A stretch of DNA of 64,000 nucleotides from Capronia americana (GCA_016110215.1 JADWQD010000005.1:558001-622000); one strand, 5' to 3'; shown: positions 11,496-21,966, counted from the stretch's first letter. Numbers and translations are program-made. Notes: generated by a model from the letters alone, not told the origin.

Positions 11496-12922
11496 ATGGC
11501 GGAATCAGAAAAATACCACCACTGGGACAATATCCCATGGGAACAATATCCCATGGGAACAATGGGGAGGTCCTTCCTTCAGTTCAGACCAGTTTCCAGA
11601 CGCCATCGAGCCGTTTCTGTGGTATCTACATCCACCACCTGCGGCCGGCCAAATTGCTCCATTCCATGAGACGCCATTGGGGAAGCTGCCCAGGGAGATC
11701 CGCGACAAGATCTGGGGGTATGCTATCGCCGATGGCTACGAAGTCATCCCCTTAGCCGTGCGCATACGGCGGAACCACAGGCGCACCAGTCCCAGCACCT
11801 GGTTCTGGGATATCATCCATCTCGTCGGTGTCTGCCAGCAGATGAGATCGGAGATCTTCCACAGCGTCCACAGGAACATCACCTTTGTGCATGAGAAAGT
11901 CGGTCTCGGCCACACAACTGCCTTCTTTCCTAGAAGCATCCTCCGATGCGTCGGTGTCCTGGAGCTTACGGACCCGGGGTCCTGGTCCACTTACTTCGAA
12001 CACGAAATTAGCGACTTTCTCTCGCTCATCTGCGACTATCTGCCGAACCTTGTCCGCTTCCAGCTGAGAGCCACTGAACACAAGGAGTCAAAACGTACCC
12101 CAACGACGGCACGCAATCTTTTGCGCTTCGGAGCCTTCCTAGTCGCAAGACACCAGAATCTCGATCTGTTGATCTGGCCAGGCGACCCCGGTGAGACGTA
12201 TGTGCGAGATGAGGAAATGGTTCTCTTTTACATAGACCTGGCCTCGAGCAGACACTTCGCCACCAAGCGGTTGTTCAGAGCACCTACACCGAAGTACTTG
12301 AGCGAGCGGGACGCGGAGAACGACGACATCAGCATGGTTGAGGTGAGTATAAGTCTTTGCGCGTGCTTATTCAGCGTCCTAACGGACCGATTTGCAGGAT
12401 CGTTTGTTGAACGCCACGATGCTGCGACGGCTGCGCCTCAACGATATCCTTGCCCATTCAATCGACGACTTCACCATCGACAGAGAGAACAGCACGTCCT
12501 CCGAGATCGACGAGGGGCATGATTACTTCGCTCAGGTCGACAACGACAGTTTTTTAACCCCACGTCGGAGTGAGGAATTGGGCAAGCCTTACATTCCCGT
12601 CGACAGGCTGATTGACATCTGTGAGAAGAGGATGCGGAAAGCAACCGACAACGGCACTTTCCTGGAACGGCCGGCGGATGCTCGCCCCTTTCGTGGACGT
12701 GGTCGCGGTCGTGGTCGTGGTCAAGGGGGAGGGAGAAGCCGGGGACGTGCCAGAGCTACCGGACGCGGTGGACGTGTAGGCGTTGGGGCTGAAGTCGACG
12801 ACTCTGCCGTGGACCACAATCAGGGTAGTCATGCAGCATCTGGTGCCGGTGCTCGAGGCCGAGGCCGAGGTCGCGGTCGCAGTCGCGGTTCCTTTCGTGG
12901 CCAGGCAAATCGAGGAAGTTGA
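11496..12922 (+). CDS. 2EXR-domain protein with RG-rich tail; N-terminal frame broken by a duplication
   Basis: The conserved body is read in the frame of 11407-12342, joined by a GT-AG intron (12343-12397) to 12398-12922. It carries the 2EXR/F-box-like motif LGKLPREIRDKIWGYAI followed by VCQQMRSEIF, typical of a large fungal family of unknown function. The C-terminal 85 residues are RG/RGG-rich, like RNA-binding tails. This frame has no ATG between the upstream stop and residue M of QQMRSEIF. The best-placed ATG (11496) is in another frame, and two identical 16-bp copies at 11531-11562 separate the two frames: subtracting one copy would make them continuous. Either this allele is frameshifted, or translation uses a spliced or non-ATG start. 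The family call is fairly sure; its functional state is uncertain. Confidence 0.62.
11531..11562 (+). repeat. 16-bp perfect tandem duplication
   Basis: TATCCCATGGGAACAA occurs twice back to back, each copy containing the palindrome TCCCATGGGA. Since 16 is not a multiple of three, the duplication shifts the reading frame of the 2EXR gene just after its putative start. Confidence 0.9.
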
Positions 12923-13285
12923 GGAAGTCGAGGCAGCCGGGGTTGAGCTTCCGCTTCAAGGTGTGGAAGCCACTTTCAGCATAGGAGTTCACACAGGAAG
13001 ATAGATTGATATTGAATGAGGAACAGATCAATTGGACGTTCCAAGGACTTCAGGCTTGCTTTCATGCTATCCAATCTTACATCCGATTAATGTGTTTAGA
13101 AGCACCGTGGCGAGCCAAGAGAAGGCCGCATTGCGCCATCACACTGAACCTGTTATGGCAGGAAACAGTAGAGAACAGGGCACACTGATTGTGTATGTTG
13201 TCTACCAACAGCTCGTACTCGTAGTAAGATAGGAGGACTAGGTATCGACTGAACAGAACCAGACGGCGCAGACAGAGGTCGTCCC

Positions 13286-13315
13286 CAGTCACGTGCAGTC
13301 ACGTGCAGTCACGTG
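13286..13315. promoter_or_regulatory. Three tandem CAGTCACGTG units (E-box array)
   Basis: Three perfect 10-bp repeats, each containing GTCACGTG, the core recognised by Cbf1-type and other bHLH factors. The helical-turn spacing places all three sites on the same face of the DNA. The array ends 29 bp upstream of a TATAAAG element at 13344. Confidence 0.65.
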
Positions 13316-13343
13316 GACCCAACTCAATAGCTCCTGCGCTAAA

Positions 13344-13350
13344 TATAAAG
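13344..13350 (+). promoter_or_regulatory. TATA-like element
   Basis: TATAAAG downstream of the CACGTG array; it may serve the DUF3176 gene, whose first in-frame ATG is 590 bp further on, or a short transcript at 13514. Confidence 0.4.
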
Positions 13351-13939
13351 CTAGCCCAATATGGTCAGAGCTCTTGGCATGTCTCGCCACCATCACAACA
13401 AGAATCCTTTCACAGTCCTTCCTTAATCCTGTATTGACGGGTCAACGGCCTCTGTGCTCGGTTCCTCACATATACAAGTACTCTAATTCTCGTGTCGTTG
13501 ACATTGCGCCGACATGGCTGACAAGAATCTCCCTATCGATATCGCCCTGATCCACCTCAGCGTCCAATTTAGATACTCAGGGGATGAACTCGGCCAGATG
13601 CTTCGATCTGCTCCACTTCGGCCATCGCCTTCCTCGATTCATCTCCCCAGCCAGCCACTGGGCGGGCTCCTTTCCCTTTGTGGCCGATATCATTGTCGCT
13701 AACGAAGCCTCGTGGCATTTAAGTTTTTATCTGCTCGTACAGGTTTTACAGCATCGCGCGTGCCGGCAGGATGTCGACAACAGGCCTACCAACTAGCGAG
13801 CTCGACAAGCTCCACCCATGGCGACACAGGTCGGTCTGGATCTTTATCATAGAAGCATGCCTTTCCCCGAGACATTCTTAATGGCGGCCGTGGGCTCACC
13901 TTGCAGGCCTTCCCATCAGTGCTGGAAACTGCCTTCATC

Positions 13940-15865
13940 ATGGACAACTTCATGATTAAGAGCGAACGAGACGTGCATCGGCGAGAGTCGAAAAGAATAG
14001 GAGTACAGATTACCGAGCATACCGAATCCGACCATGAAAGGGACGGCAGTAGCCACGAGGGAGGCACGACAGGCTCCAGCAAAATCTCGAGAATGGAACA
14101 GCTCATGGAACGATTATGGGCGTTCGAGATTTTCGCACTGGTCGTCAGTACGCTCGCCCTCCTTGGCCTGATCATCCTCCTCCGAGTCACGAACGGCCAC
14201 AAAGTCCCCAATTGGACTATCAGGCCCAAACACACGAAGCCGCTCGCCGTCACCATCAACTCGGTGATTTCCATCTTTGCCACTGCTGTCAAGTCGACGG
14301 TGCTCATCCCTGTCGCGGCGGCTATGGGGGAGTTGAAATGGATATGGTTCAACTCGGGCCATCGTCTCACGGACATCCAGATCTTCGAGAGCGCCGCCCG
14401 GGGCCCGCTGGGAGCTGCCATCATGCTGTGGAGTTTCCGAGGCCGCAGCCTGGCCTGTCTTGGAGCTGTGATCATCTTGGGCTCCCTGGCCCTTGACTTT
14501 GGCTTCCAGCAGCTGGTCACTTATCCGCTTCGGCCTATCAACCTTGGACCCGCCACGATTGCACGGACCAACGAGTATAGTGCCTACCGTCCTGGCTGGA
14601 TCACTGGTACGCCCTTGGCCGAGCAACCTATGGTAGCCGCGATCTACACGGGCATGTATGGCGACGGCAAGAGCTTTCCAATCACCCCAGGCTGTCCCTC
14701 GGGCAATTGCACCTGGGCGGAGGACTACACCTCGCTGGGATTCTGTTCTCGGTGTTACAGCACGACCGACCAGATTGTCAAGCAGTGCGGAACGTTCAAC
14801 TATACCACTTTTGATGAGAACGGCCAGCCACAGGTTGTAGGCGACCCGATCCCTTATTGCAACTATACGATGCCATCAGGACAGTCCATCCCCGGCATCA
14901 ACTTCACCTCGGGGTCTGCTACGACGGTACCCATCTTCGTTGATATCAGCGATACACCAGCCTCTGATAAGACGTATTTCGGCAAGCCGCTCACCGCCCA
15001 TGTGTCTACGTTGTCTGTGATGCGGGCCGAGTGGCAGAGCGTTGCCGACGATCAAGACAGATACTACGACAAGATCGTCGCTGCCAACGCAACCGAATGC
15101 GGCATTGACGCCTGTGTGATCAAGTACCGCGCCACGTTGCAAAACTCGAATTTCACCGAGATCATCGTCGACTCCTTTGTCAACGAGACGGATCGCCAAG
15201 TCTTCTCGGAGGGAGATGCCGGTTACACCATGCCAGCCTACATTCATCCTCCGCAATCATGGACGAACCACTCCAACGCCAACGACAGCAATATTTATTC
15301 CTTCGACGGCATCACCATCCAGGCGCTCCGGTTTCAGTTCGCCGACAATGCGTACCAGCTGCTCTGGAGTGGAAGATTTGTTGACACAATGACCGGCCAA
15401 GCCTATGTTGACAATGACTTTGTCGCCTATGTCCGCTACCTGGACGAAGCAGGCATGGAGCACATGATGTCTTCGCTGACCTCGAGTATGACGCGTCGCA
15501 TTCGGACCTCGCCTGGAACGGGCACCAACTCGTACGGGCCCGGCCCCAACGCAATCGGCATCACCACGCAGGACATGCCGCATGTGAATGTCCGCTGGGG
15601 CTGGATCGGGCTTCCTGCCGCCATTCTCCTTCTCAGTGCTCTCCTGCTGGTTTGTACGATGATCGAGACTAAACGCGAAGGTGCCACAATGTTGTGGAAG
15701 AGCAACGCTCTTGCACACTTCTACCACCCTTTAACCAAGGAGGGACGAAATCGACTGAGGGATGCGCAAAGTGCCAAACACGCCGAGAAGATCGCCCAGG
15801 ATATGACTGTGAAATGGCAGGAGACCGACGAAGGTGGCCGTTTTGTGCCCTTGCACGTCAAATAA
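13940..15865 (+). CDS. DUF3176 multi-pass membrane protein
   Basis: A 641-residue frame from ATG 13940, the first in-frame ATG. An acidic cytosolic N-terminus leads into a hydrophobic helix (FEIFALVVSTLALLGLIILL), then the DUF3176 signature KPLAVTINSVISIFATAVKSTVLIPVA and the block LKWIWFNSGHRLTDIQIFE. Further helices follow (ACLGAVIILGSLALDFGFQQ). The central 330 residues form a cysteine- and N-glycosylation-site-rich extracellular-like region (PGCPSGNCTW..), closed by one C-terminal helix (WIGLPAAILLLSALLLVC) and a short basic tail. The family is fungal-specific, expanded in filamentous ascomycetes and functionally uncharacterised. An upstream exon ending at the TTGCAG before 13907 is possible. 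Confidence 0.87.
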   Translation: MDNFMIKSERDVHRRESKRIGVQITEHTESDHERDGSSHEGGTTGSSKISRMEQLMERLWAFEIFALVVSTLALLGLIILLRVTNGHKVPNWTIRPKHTKPLAVTINSVISIFATAVKSTVLIPVAAAMGELKWIWFNSGHRLTDIQIFESAARGPLGAAIMLWSFRGRSLACLGAVIILGSLALDFGFQQLVTYPLRPINLGPATIARTNEYSAYRPGWITGTPLAEQPMVAAIYTGMYGDGKSFPITPGCPSGNCTWAEDYTSLGFCSRCYSTTDQIVKQCGTFNYTTFDENGQPQVVGDPIPYCNYTMPSGQSIPGINFTSGSATTVPIFVDISDTPASDKTYFGKPLTAHVSTLSVMRAEWQSVADDQDRYYDKIVAANATECGIDACVIKYRATLQNSNFTEIIVDSFVNETDRQVFSEGDAGYTMPAYIHPPQSWTNHSNANDSNIYSFDGITIQALRFQFADNAYQLLWSGRFVDTMTGQAYVDNDFVAYVRYLDEAGMEHMMSSLTSSMTRRIRTSPGTGTNSYGPGPNAIGITTQDMPHVNVRWGWIGLPAAILLLSALLLVCTMIETKREGATMLWKSNALAHFYHPLTKEGRNRLRDAQSAKHAEKIAQDMTVKWQETDEGGRFVPLHVK

Positions 15866-16783
15866 AGTGATTTTCAGAGACGGATATGAGTTATATGATC
15901 GGGACGGCCTAGGAAATGCCATGAACCACCCTGGAATGCCTTCGGAGTCGCACCGCGCCCCTATGAGAAGCTCCAAACGCAGAATACCGACCTGTCGGAA
16001 AGAACACAACACGGTGTTCTTCCAGGAACCGCGGTCCCGGCGTATCGATGTCCCAGTGGGCACAGTTTTCTTCCACGAATGGGAAAACTACTGGGGCTTC
16101 GAAGCCCAGAGTGAAGAATGTGCATACCTGGCTAACGATGTCCTTCACATCGATGACGTTCCTCCGCATGAAGGCGGCACCAATGCCTCGCCATGTCAGC
16201 TCGAGGTTCCCTCTTTGCGGGAGAAGTATTCGCTGAAGTAACGCCTTGACGGTACCTCGATGTTGTGAAGGACACACGATCGGTAATAGAGAATTTACAA
16301 AACCAGACTTGTGCATAAAACATCCACCCAGCAAGTCCAGCCAGATAATGTGCCGATCATCATACTGTCTATCCTTCTCTCGCTCACGTGACGACGTGCC
16401 TCGCTACCCGGTGCTGGCCCCCTGTAGTCCGGACTCCATACCCCCTGGCAGCCCCTACTTGATCCTCCGTCCTAACCTCCTCCTCTTCTCCAAAATGCAT
16501 CACAACACCGCATACGACGGCACAACTCCGCAGTTTCTCCAACATCAGCATGATTGTCGTCGACCATCAGGGTAACTCGACGTCGGCAATTCGGTAAAGA
16601 CGCCATAATACCATAAGATGCCTCTAATCTTGAAGATGGCTATGTATATTTGCTTGTCTTGCGTGAATTTCAGTTGTTGGTCGTTTCGTTTCGCCCAAGA
16701 ATTATTGTGAGATTACTTGACTTGTTTTTAGAGAGCATTCGTGACCTTCAGACCTTCAGATCTTCAGACCCTGCTCGGACACG
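15866..16783. other. Intergenic, 0.9 kb
   Basis: Open frames exist on both strands around 15.8-16.3 kb (135 and 141 codons) but neither shows a recognised motif. The last 50 bases before the monooxygenase ATG contain three CTTCAGA-type repeats in the leader. Confidence 0.4.
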
Positions 16784-18882
16784 ATGGGTTCAATCGGCGA
16801 GACAGGAACAAGTGTCCCAGCCGCTGCTGTTGCCAACGGACACGACGGCCATCCGTCCATCACGATCCCCATGCACAACGTGCCGGCGTTCACGCCCAGC
16901 AAGAAACTGCGCGTCGTGACCATCGGGGCCGGGTACAGCGGGATGATCTTCGCGCACAAGCTCCAATACACGTACGGGCCCGAGTTCGCGAACCTGGTCG
17001 AGCACACCATCTACGAAACCAAGTCGTCGGCGGGCGGCACGTGGGTGGCCAACACGTACCCGGGCGTGCAGTGCGACGTGCCCAGCCACATCTACGTGTT
17101 CCCGTTCGCGCCGCACGCCGAGTGGTCGCACTTCTACTCGACGGGGCCGGAGATCCGGGAGTATTTCCAGCGGACGGTGCGCGAGTGGAAGCTCGACCGC
17201 GACGTGCAGTACGACACGACGGTCGAGCGGGCGGAATGGGACGAAGGGCGGGCGCAATGGCGGCTGGAGGTCCGACGACACGCCGACCCAGGCCCTCGCA
17301 CCGAGTGGGCCGACGTGCTGGTCTCGGCGCGCGGCATCCTCAGCCACTGGCGCTGGCCGGCGATCCGCGGGCTGGAGACGTTCCGCGGGCACAAGGTGCA
17401 CAGCGCGGCGTGGGACCACACGTTCGACTACGCGCACAAGCGCATCGGGCTGATCGGCAACGGCAGCAGCGCGATCCAGATCCTGCCGGAGATGGCGCGG
17501 CTGGCGGGCACGAGCGTGACGTGCTTCCAGCGCACGCCGACGTGGGTGGTGTGCCGGCACACGCCGGCCAAGCTGGTGGGCAGCGACGACCCCAGCCCCA
17601 ACCCGGCGTACCGCGACGAGGACAAGGAGCGGTTCCGCCGCGACCCGGCCGCGCTGCGCGACTACCGCCGGCGCATCGTGGGCAACGTCAACCGCGGCTT
17701 CCGCATCTTCGAGAAGGCCTCGCCGCAGCAGGCCGAGATCCGCGCCTTCGCCACCCGCCAGATGGCCGAGAAGCTGGGCCACGACCCGCGCCTGTGCGCC
17801 ATGCTGATCCCGGACTTCGAGGTCGGCTGCCGCCGCGTCACGCCGGGCAACGGCTACCTCGAGGCCTTCACCCGCGACAACGTCGCCCTCACCCAGAGCC
17901 ACATCGACGTCGTCGACGAGCGCGGCATCCGCACCCAGGACGGCCAGTACTACGAGCTCGACGTCATCATCTGCGCCACGGGCTTCGACGTGTCCAACGT
18001 GCCGCCCTTCCCCATCGTCGGGCGCAACGGCACCGACCTGCGCGAGAAGTGGAAACATGAACCGGAGTCGTACCTCGTGAGTATTGTCGTCTAACCATCC
18101 CCCCGTGCGAAAACGGAAAACGGATCCTACCTTACCTTACCTTAGCCCACGGGGGCCAACGCTCTACGCTCTAAGGCTCTACGAGTCACATGTTACAAAG
18201 GCCAAGTGCTAATCTATTTCACAACCACCCAGTCCGTAGCCTGTCCCGAAATGCCCAACTTCTTCATGTTCATGGGCCCCAACGCCACCATCGGCCACGG
18301 CTCGCTGATCTACAGCCTCGACTGGACGGCCGAGTGGATCGTCCAGTGGCTGAGGAAGATGGCGAGGGAGGACATCGCCTCCGTGGCTCCGAAACAGGAC
18401 GTCGTCGACGAGTTGGTGCGCTACGGCGATGAAGTGATGAAGACGTTGACCTGGACGGGCAATTGTAAGTCGAACCAGCAACTCTGCGAGTCAACGAGTC
18501 GGCGAGGCATCCTTGCATTTTTCTCGCTCTTATCCATTCGTCCATCTATTCATACTATATACTGTTTTTATTCTCCGCGCGTGTTATCCGGGGGATTTTC
18601 ATCTTATTTCTCATTCGCTACTCGGTATTCATACACTGTATACTAATGTGTTCCTTTCCTGTCTCCCCAGGCCGATCATGGTACAAGAACAACCGGATCG
18701 ACGGGCGCGTGACGGCCACGTTCGCCGGCAGCGCCATGCTGTTCCGCGAAATGGTCGAGACGCTGCGGCCCGAGGATTTCGACCTGCGCTATCGCTCGAG
18801 GAATCGGTTCCGCTTCATGGGCAACGGGTTCACGACGTTCGAACTGACCGAGGGCGCGGATCTGGCGTGGTATGTTGAGTGA
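16784..18882 (+). CDS. FAD-dependent Baeyer-Villiger-type monooxygenase
   Basis: Exons 16784-18076, 18233-18464 and 18671-18882, 578 residues. It has an FAD-binding GAGYSG (about 48-53), a GGTWVANTYPGVQCDVP block, the class B fingerprint FRGHKVHSAAWD (about 199-212) and the second, NADPH-binding Rossmann motif GNGSSA (about 224-229). The spliced junctions restore YLSVACPEMPNFFMFMGPNA and NCRSWYKNNR. Such enzymes insert oxygen into ketones, including steroids and polyketide intermediates; the substrate cannot be told. The 3' end is uncertain: a canonical donor (GTGAGA) overlaps the stop, and splicing to the CAG before 18957 would replace the terminal residues with a basic tail of about 35 residues. 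Exon 1 is extremely GC-rich in third positions, producing very long shadow frames on both strands. No synthase or partner oxygenase is adjacent. Confidence 0.9.
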
Positions 18883-20056
18883 GAGTATGTATACACACCA
18901 AGGTACTTGGAGGGTGCCCCCTTGATCGACACTTGGGGCTTGCTTGACACACGCAGGCCAGGCAGGAAGGCCCGGCATGGGGAGAGGCCGAGGATCAGCA
19001 CGATATACAAGCCGGAGTATGGCATGACGGCGAGACGTCTACCTCACCGGCACAGGACTTGAGCGTGGCTATACAATGATATACAATGATATACGTGGTC
19101 GTCGAGACATACATTGCGTTGACACTCCATACAATGCGATACCATACGACCCAGTGGCGTATTAATTTCCAGGTTGTGTGTACTCGTACACGCAGTATGT
19201 ATTACATACGTATTATATCTCCGCGATGTGATGGACACGGCAAGCAAGGATCCCATGCTGTTCGAACCGGTAGGTTAGAGAACATTAACCACCCAGCCTT
19301 AAGCGATGTCTACTGTATGTAGGCAGGTAGGTATGCTTACACGCAGAAGTTGAATATCACGATAGACGGTAGACGGTAGAAGTGGACGTCGAATGGACAT
19401 GGTACCCAGCCCCCGCGTCTGCTACTGTAGGTGTCATTATTCTTCCCTGCCTCCCTTCCATCCCACTCACGACATATCGGCACAGACACTACCTTGTACC
19501 TCAGAGTTTCAGTCTCTTTTGTCTGCATAATGTTGGGCTGTTTCCAGCAATTCCGCTCTCCAAGCACCTACGAGCATCGCCCTTCCTGCCTGCCTTCCCT
19601 TCTTCCCAGTCCCGATCCTTGGAGTCTGGCAGCGCCCTGCTCAAAGGGGTGAGGTCAGTTGCTAAGCGCTTGTTGGGTAGCCATGGACGTCTTCATTCTG
19701 TGCCCCGATATCAGCACTGCCTAGAACCAATGTGCAATGTTTGTCGAGTGAGGAGATAGTTCCAAAGAACTCGGCCGATACCGTAACGGTGGCAATTCCA
19801 ATGTCTGCGAGTGTCTGCCTGCCTGCTTGGTGACATTTCCCGGATACGGCTCTCTTCTCGACAGGTCCATCAGCCAAGGCGAAGAATGATGCCTGTTCGC
19901 GGTGTCGGACTCTTGCATATGCTTAAAAGCCATTACAGTCCAGAGTGCCAGTCCAGGTCAACTGATGACGGCTGGTCCTCTTGACGTGCCGTGATGCATG
20001 ACGAAGACGCCTTATTACGCGTCACGTTTGCTTCTCCAGGCGAACTTGTGTTTCCT
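18883..20056. other. Intergenic, 1.2 kb
   Basis: A-T-rich with short direct repeats (ATACAATGAT twice at 19071-19090). No gene supported; the two flanking genes converge here. Confidence 0.45.
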
Positions 20057-20959
20057 TCAGTCCCCTACCATGCCTCGGACCCTCTCGATCCTCTGCATCT
20101 GCTTCTCCAGTTTGTCTAGTCTCTTCCGTTTCTCCACGTCTCGCTGCTCCAGTACTTTGACCCTCTCTTCCAACTTGGCTCTCGCTTTCCTCTCGCTCGC
20201 GACCATCTCATTCGCTTGTCCGAACAGCTGTGCTGTGAGTTCTTCCAACTCGGTCTGCGTCTGTGAGAGGTCCGACTCGGCGCGTAGTCGGAGCGTGCGC
20301 TCTTTTTCGAGAGACGACTGTAGAGAGACAAGGTTTACTGTGCTTTCCGTGGCTGATAGGCCGGGATCCGAGTGGTTAGATCCACCTCCGATGTTGAAGA
20401 AGGGCGTCTTGGGAGGCGAGAGCGTGTTGGAGTTGTAGGCCGCGGTGTTCTGAGGGAATGTGCCTGTTGCCGGCGTCAAAGGCGGCTGGCCTCCACTGTT
20501 TCCGTCCCTCTTTCGACCAGGTAGGAATGCGCTCAAGCTGGCGAGCCTTGACTGCTGCTGCTGTTGGGCTTGTGGTGTCTGCCCTGCCGTGGTAGGGGCT
20601 ATGGCAGGGCCGGGACCTTCGAGGGATGGCCTGCTCGGCACAGCCGCCTGTCCTTGTCCTTGTCCTTGTCCTTGCTGTTGTTGAGACCGACCATACGCAT
20701 CTCTTAGATATCTAATCTCGTCCTCGTAGTCGGCAAGCTTGTCCACGGCGGAGGCGGCTTTGGAGTTCAGGAGCTTCACTTGGGCCTCGAGGTCGCGGAT
20801 GCGGCGTGTTGCTTCGGCCGCTTCCGTAGAAGAATCAGACAGAGGCGCGATCTGGTAGCCGCACTGAGGACACGACGGTTCCGCGGGAGATTGATATGTG
20901 TTCGGAGGGTCTGCAAAGGGAGCGGCCATGCTGGTGCTACTGAGGACCGACGTCGCCAT
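20057..20959 (-). CDS. Sec2/Rabin8-type GDP/GTP exchange factor-like coiled-coil protein
   Basis: Single exon, 300 residues. An N-terminal CPQCGY pair precedes a first coiled coil (about 45-90). The middle (90-205) is a low-complexity Q/G/P/S linker that includes a GQ repeat encoded by a 6-bp microsatellite. The C-terminal coiled coil (about 210-295) contains the Sec2 GEF-helix signature TAQLFGQANEMVASERKARA. In yeast the Sec2 coiled coil activates the exocytic Rab Sec4. Here the coiled coil sits at the C-terminus of a short protein, unlike the 759-residue yeast Sec2, so a role as a Rab GEF is likely but not proven. A second ATG lies 10 codons downstream. Confidence 0.78.
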   Translation of the reverse strand: MATSVLSSTSMAAPFADPPNTYQSPAEPSCPQCGYQIAPLSDSSTEAAEATRRIRDLEAQVKLLNSKAASAVDKLADYEDEIRYLRDAYGRSQQQQGQGQGQGQAAVPSRPSLEGPGPAIAPTTAGQTPQAQQQQQSRLASLSAFLPGRKRDGNSGGQPPLTPATGTFPQNTAAYNSNTLSPPKTPFFNIGGGSNHSDPGLSATESTVNLVSLQSSLEKERTLRLRAESDLSQTQTELEELTAQLFGQANEMVASERKARAKLEERVKVLEQRDVEKRKRLDKLEKQMQRIERVRGMVGD

Positions 20960-21449
20960 GGCACATGGCTAGACTGTAAAGGTAGAGATTCCGAAGGACA
21001 GCCAGGCTGGACGACGCGCTGGCCTCATCAGGTATTCTGGTGATAGAACTATGAATATGGATGGTAAATAGAAATGCTCCCAGGCAAACGGTCACCGTGA
21101 CAAAGACTTGGCTATGTTGGCGCCTGCATCCGTGAGCTGGAGTGAGAGTTGGGACTGCGATCGCACTGAAGGGAATTACAGCCAGCGACGGAAAACATAT
21201 CACGAACAAAATACTGGGTTTCGGATATTCATAATCCGAGTTCTCAATAAAGTGGGTGCCATTGCGAAAGACTTGAGATCTGGCTCATCAAGTGTTTCAG
21301 CGCCCGCGAAGTGCCTGCAGACGCGAGGAATGCAGTTGATCGCCAGGCCCAAATCCCTGCCTGCTACCAAGTCACCACCAGATCACGTGCTGGGATTCTT
21401 CTCGCAATGCGTTTGAGCTTATACCAAGTCTTTCTTTGACAATCCATCA
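20960..21449. other. Intergenic, 0.5 kb
   Basis: Promoter region of the Sec2-like gene (minus strand) and upstream region of the decayed frame at 21450. No gene recognised. Confidence 0.4.
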
Positions 21450-21903
21450 TGAGTTCTGGTGCATCGCCTGCATCAGGAACCACTACTCCAACGCGAGGTC
21501 CAAGGACCGCTGCATGGAGCCTCGTCCAAAGTAAAGATCACACAGCAGGTGCTTGTGAAAGCGAGGCTCCGAGGATACCTATCGCGCAATGATGTCTACC
21601 GGGAACTGGATTTCGGTGCGGAACACCGAAGCTTTCCTGAAAAACCAAGCTCTTGGATTAAGGGTGTCTGTGCTGGAGCAGAAGCTCAAAGGCTCGACCT
21701 CGGATTCTTTTGCGCATCTAACGCCGGCCGGAAAGAGGAATTGAACAGGCTTGAATCCGATCCTCGACCCAGGAAACGGGCTGCTGGAAGACTCATTGGG
21801 ACGATTGGGGCCTGGAACGATCCGTACATCTGTGGCAACTGAGTCATACTCTTCCCCATCTCAATTGCCTCTGCCTTCCGATGAAGAAGCTTTCTCTTCC
21901 TAA
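21450..21903 (+). pseudogene. Possible decayed small gene
   Basis: ATG 21450 opens a Ser/Thr/Pro-rich frame (MSSGASPASGTTTPTRGPRT) that stops at 21588-21590. A second frame beginning at ATG 21589 (overlapping that stop) reads as a coiled-coil-like stretch (NTEAFLKNQALGLRVSVLEQ) to a single TGA at 21742, then continues open for 52 codons with an acidic Ser/Pro tail to TAA 21901. Composition on both sides of the TGA looks coding. One frame change plus one stop suggest a pseudogene, or a gene with introns I could not place. No family recognised. It is convergent with the Bqt4-like gene, whose stop is 64 bp away. Confidence 0.35.
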
Positions 21904-21966
21904 ATTCCAACGACTGGTATCTCAAACAATAATCTGAAAATAACGTGATAGCCCTCGCAGTAGCTT

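Larger units (their letters stand above)
12923..13939. other. Intergenic, 1 kb
   Basis: Includes a triple CACGTG array and a downstream TATA-like element. A 62-codon ATG frame (13514-13702) lies 160 bp after the TATA-like site; it resembles nothing known and could be an upstream ORF, a leader exon or chance. A possible splice acceptor (TTGCAG) ends just before 13907, so an additional 5' exon of the DUF3176 gene cannot be excluded. Confidence 0.45.

Noticed and set aside
13514..13702. 62-codon ATG frame after the CACGTG array
   Set aside because: Too short and unrecognised to call a gene; noted only as a possible upstream ORF or leader exon.
15834..16334. Overlapping 135- and 141-codon frames on the two strands
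   Set aside because: Neither resembles a known protein, and one begins inside the DUF3176 gene.
16790..18058. 422-codon minus-strand frame opposite the monooxygenase
   Set aside because: It mirrors the GC-biased codons of the real gene, is Arg/Ala/Val/His-rich, and shows no motif.
16741..18060. 439-codon plus-strand frame overlapping the monooxygenase
   Set aside because: Arg/His/Gly/Pro-rich translation of the same GC-biased DNA in the wrong frame; FAD motifs are in the other frame.
18127..18147. CCTTA-type short repeat in a monooxygenase intron, resembling telomeric DNA
   Set aside because: Only about three units, and not the fungal TTAGGG/CCCTAA sequence.
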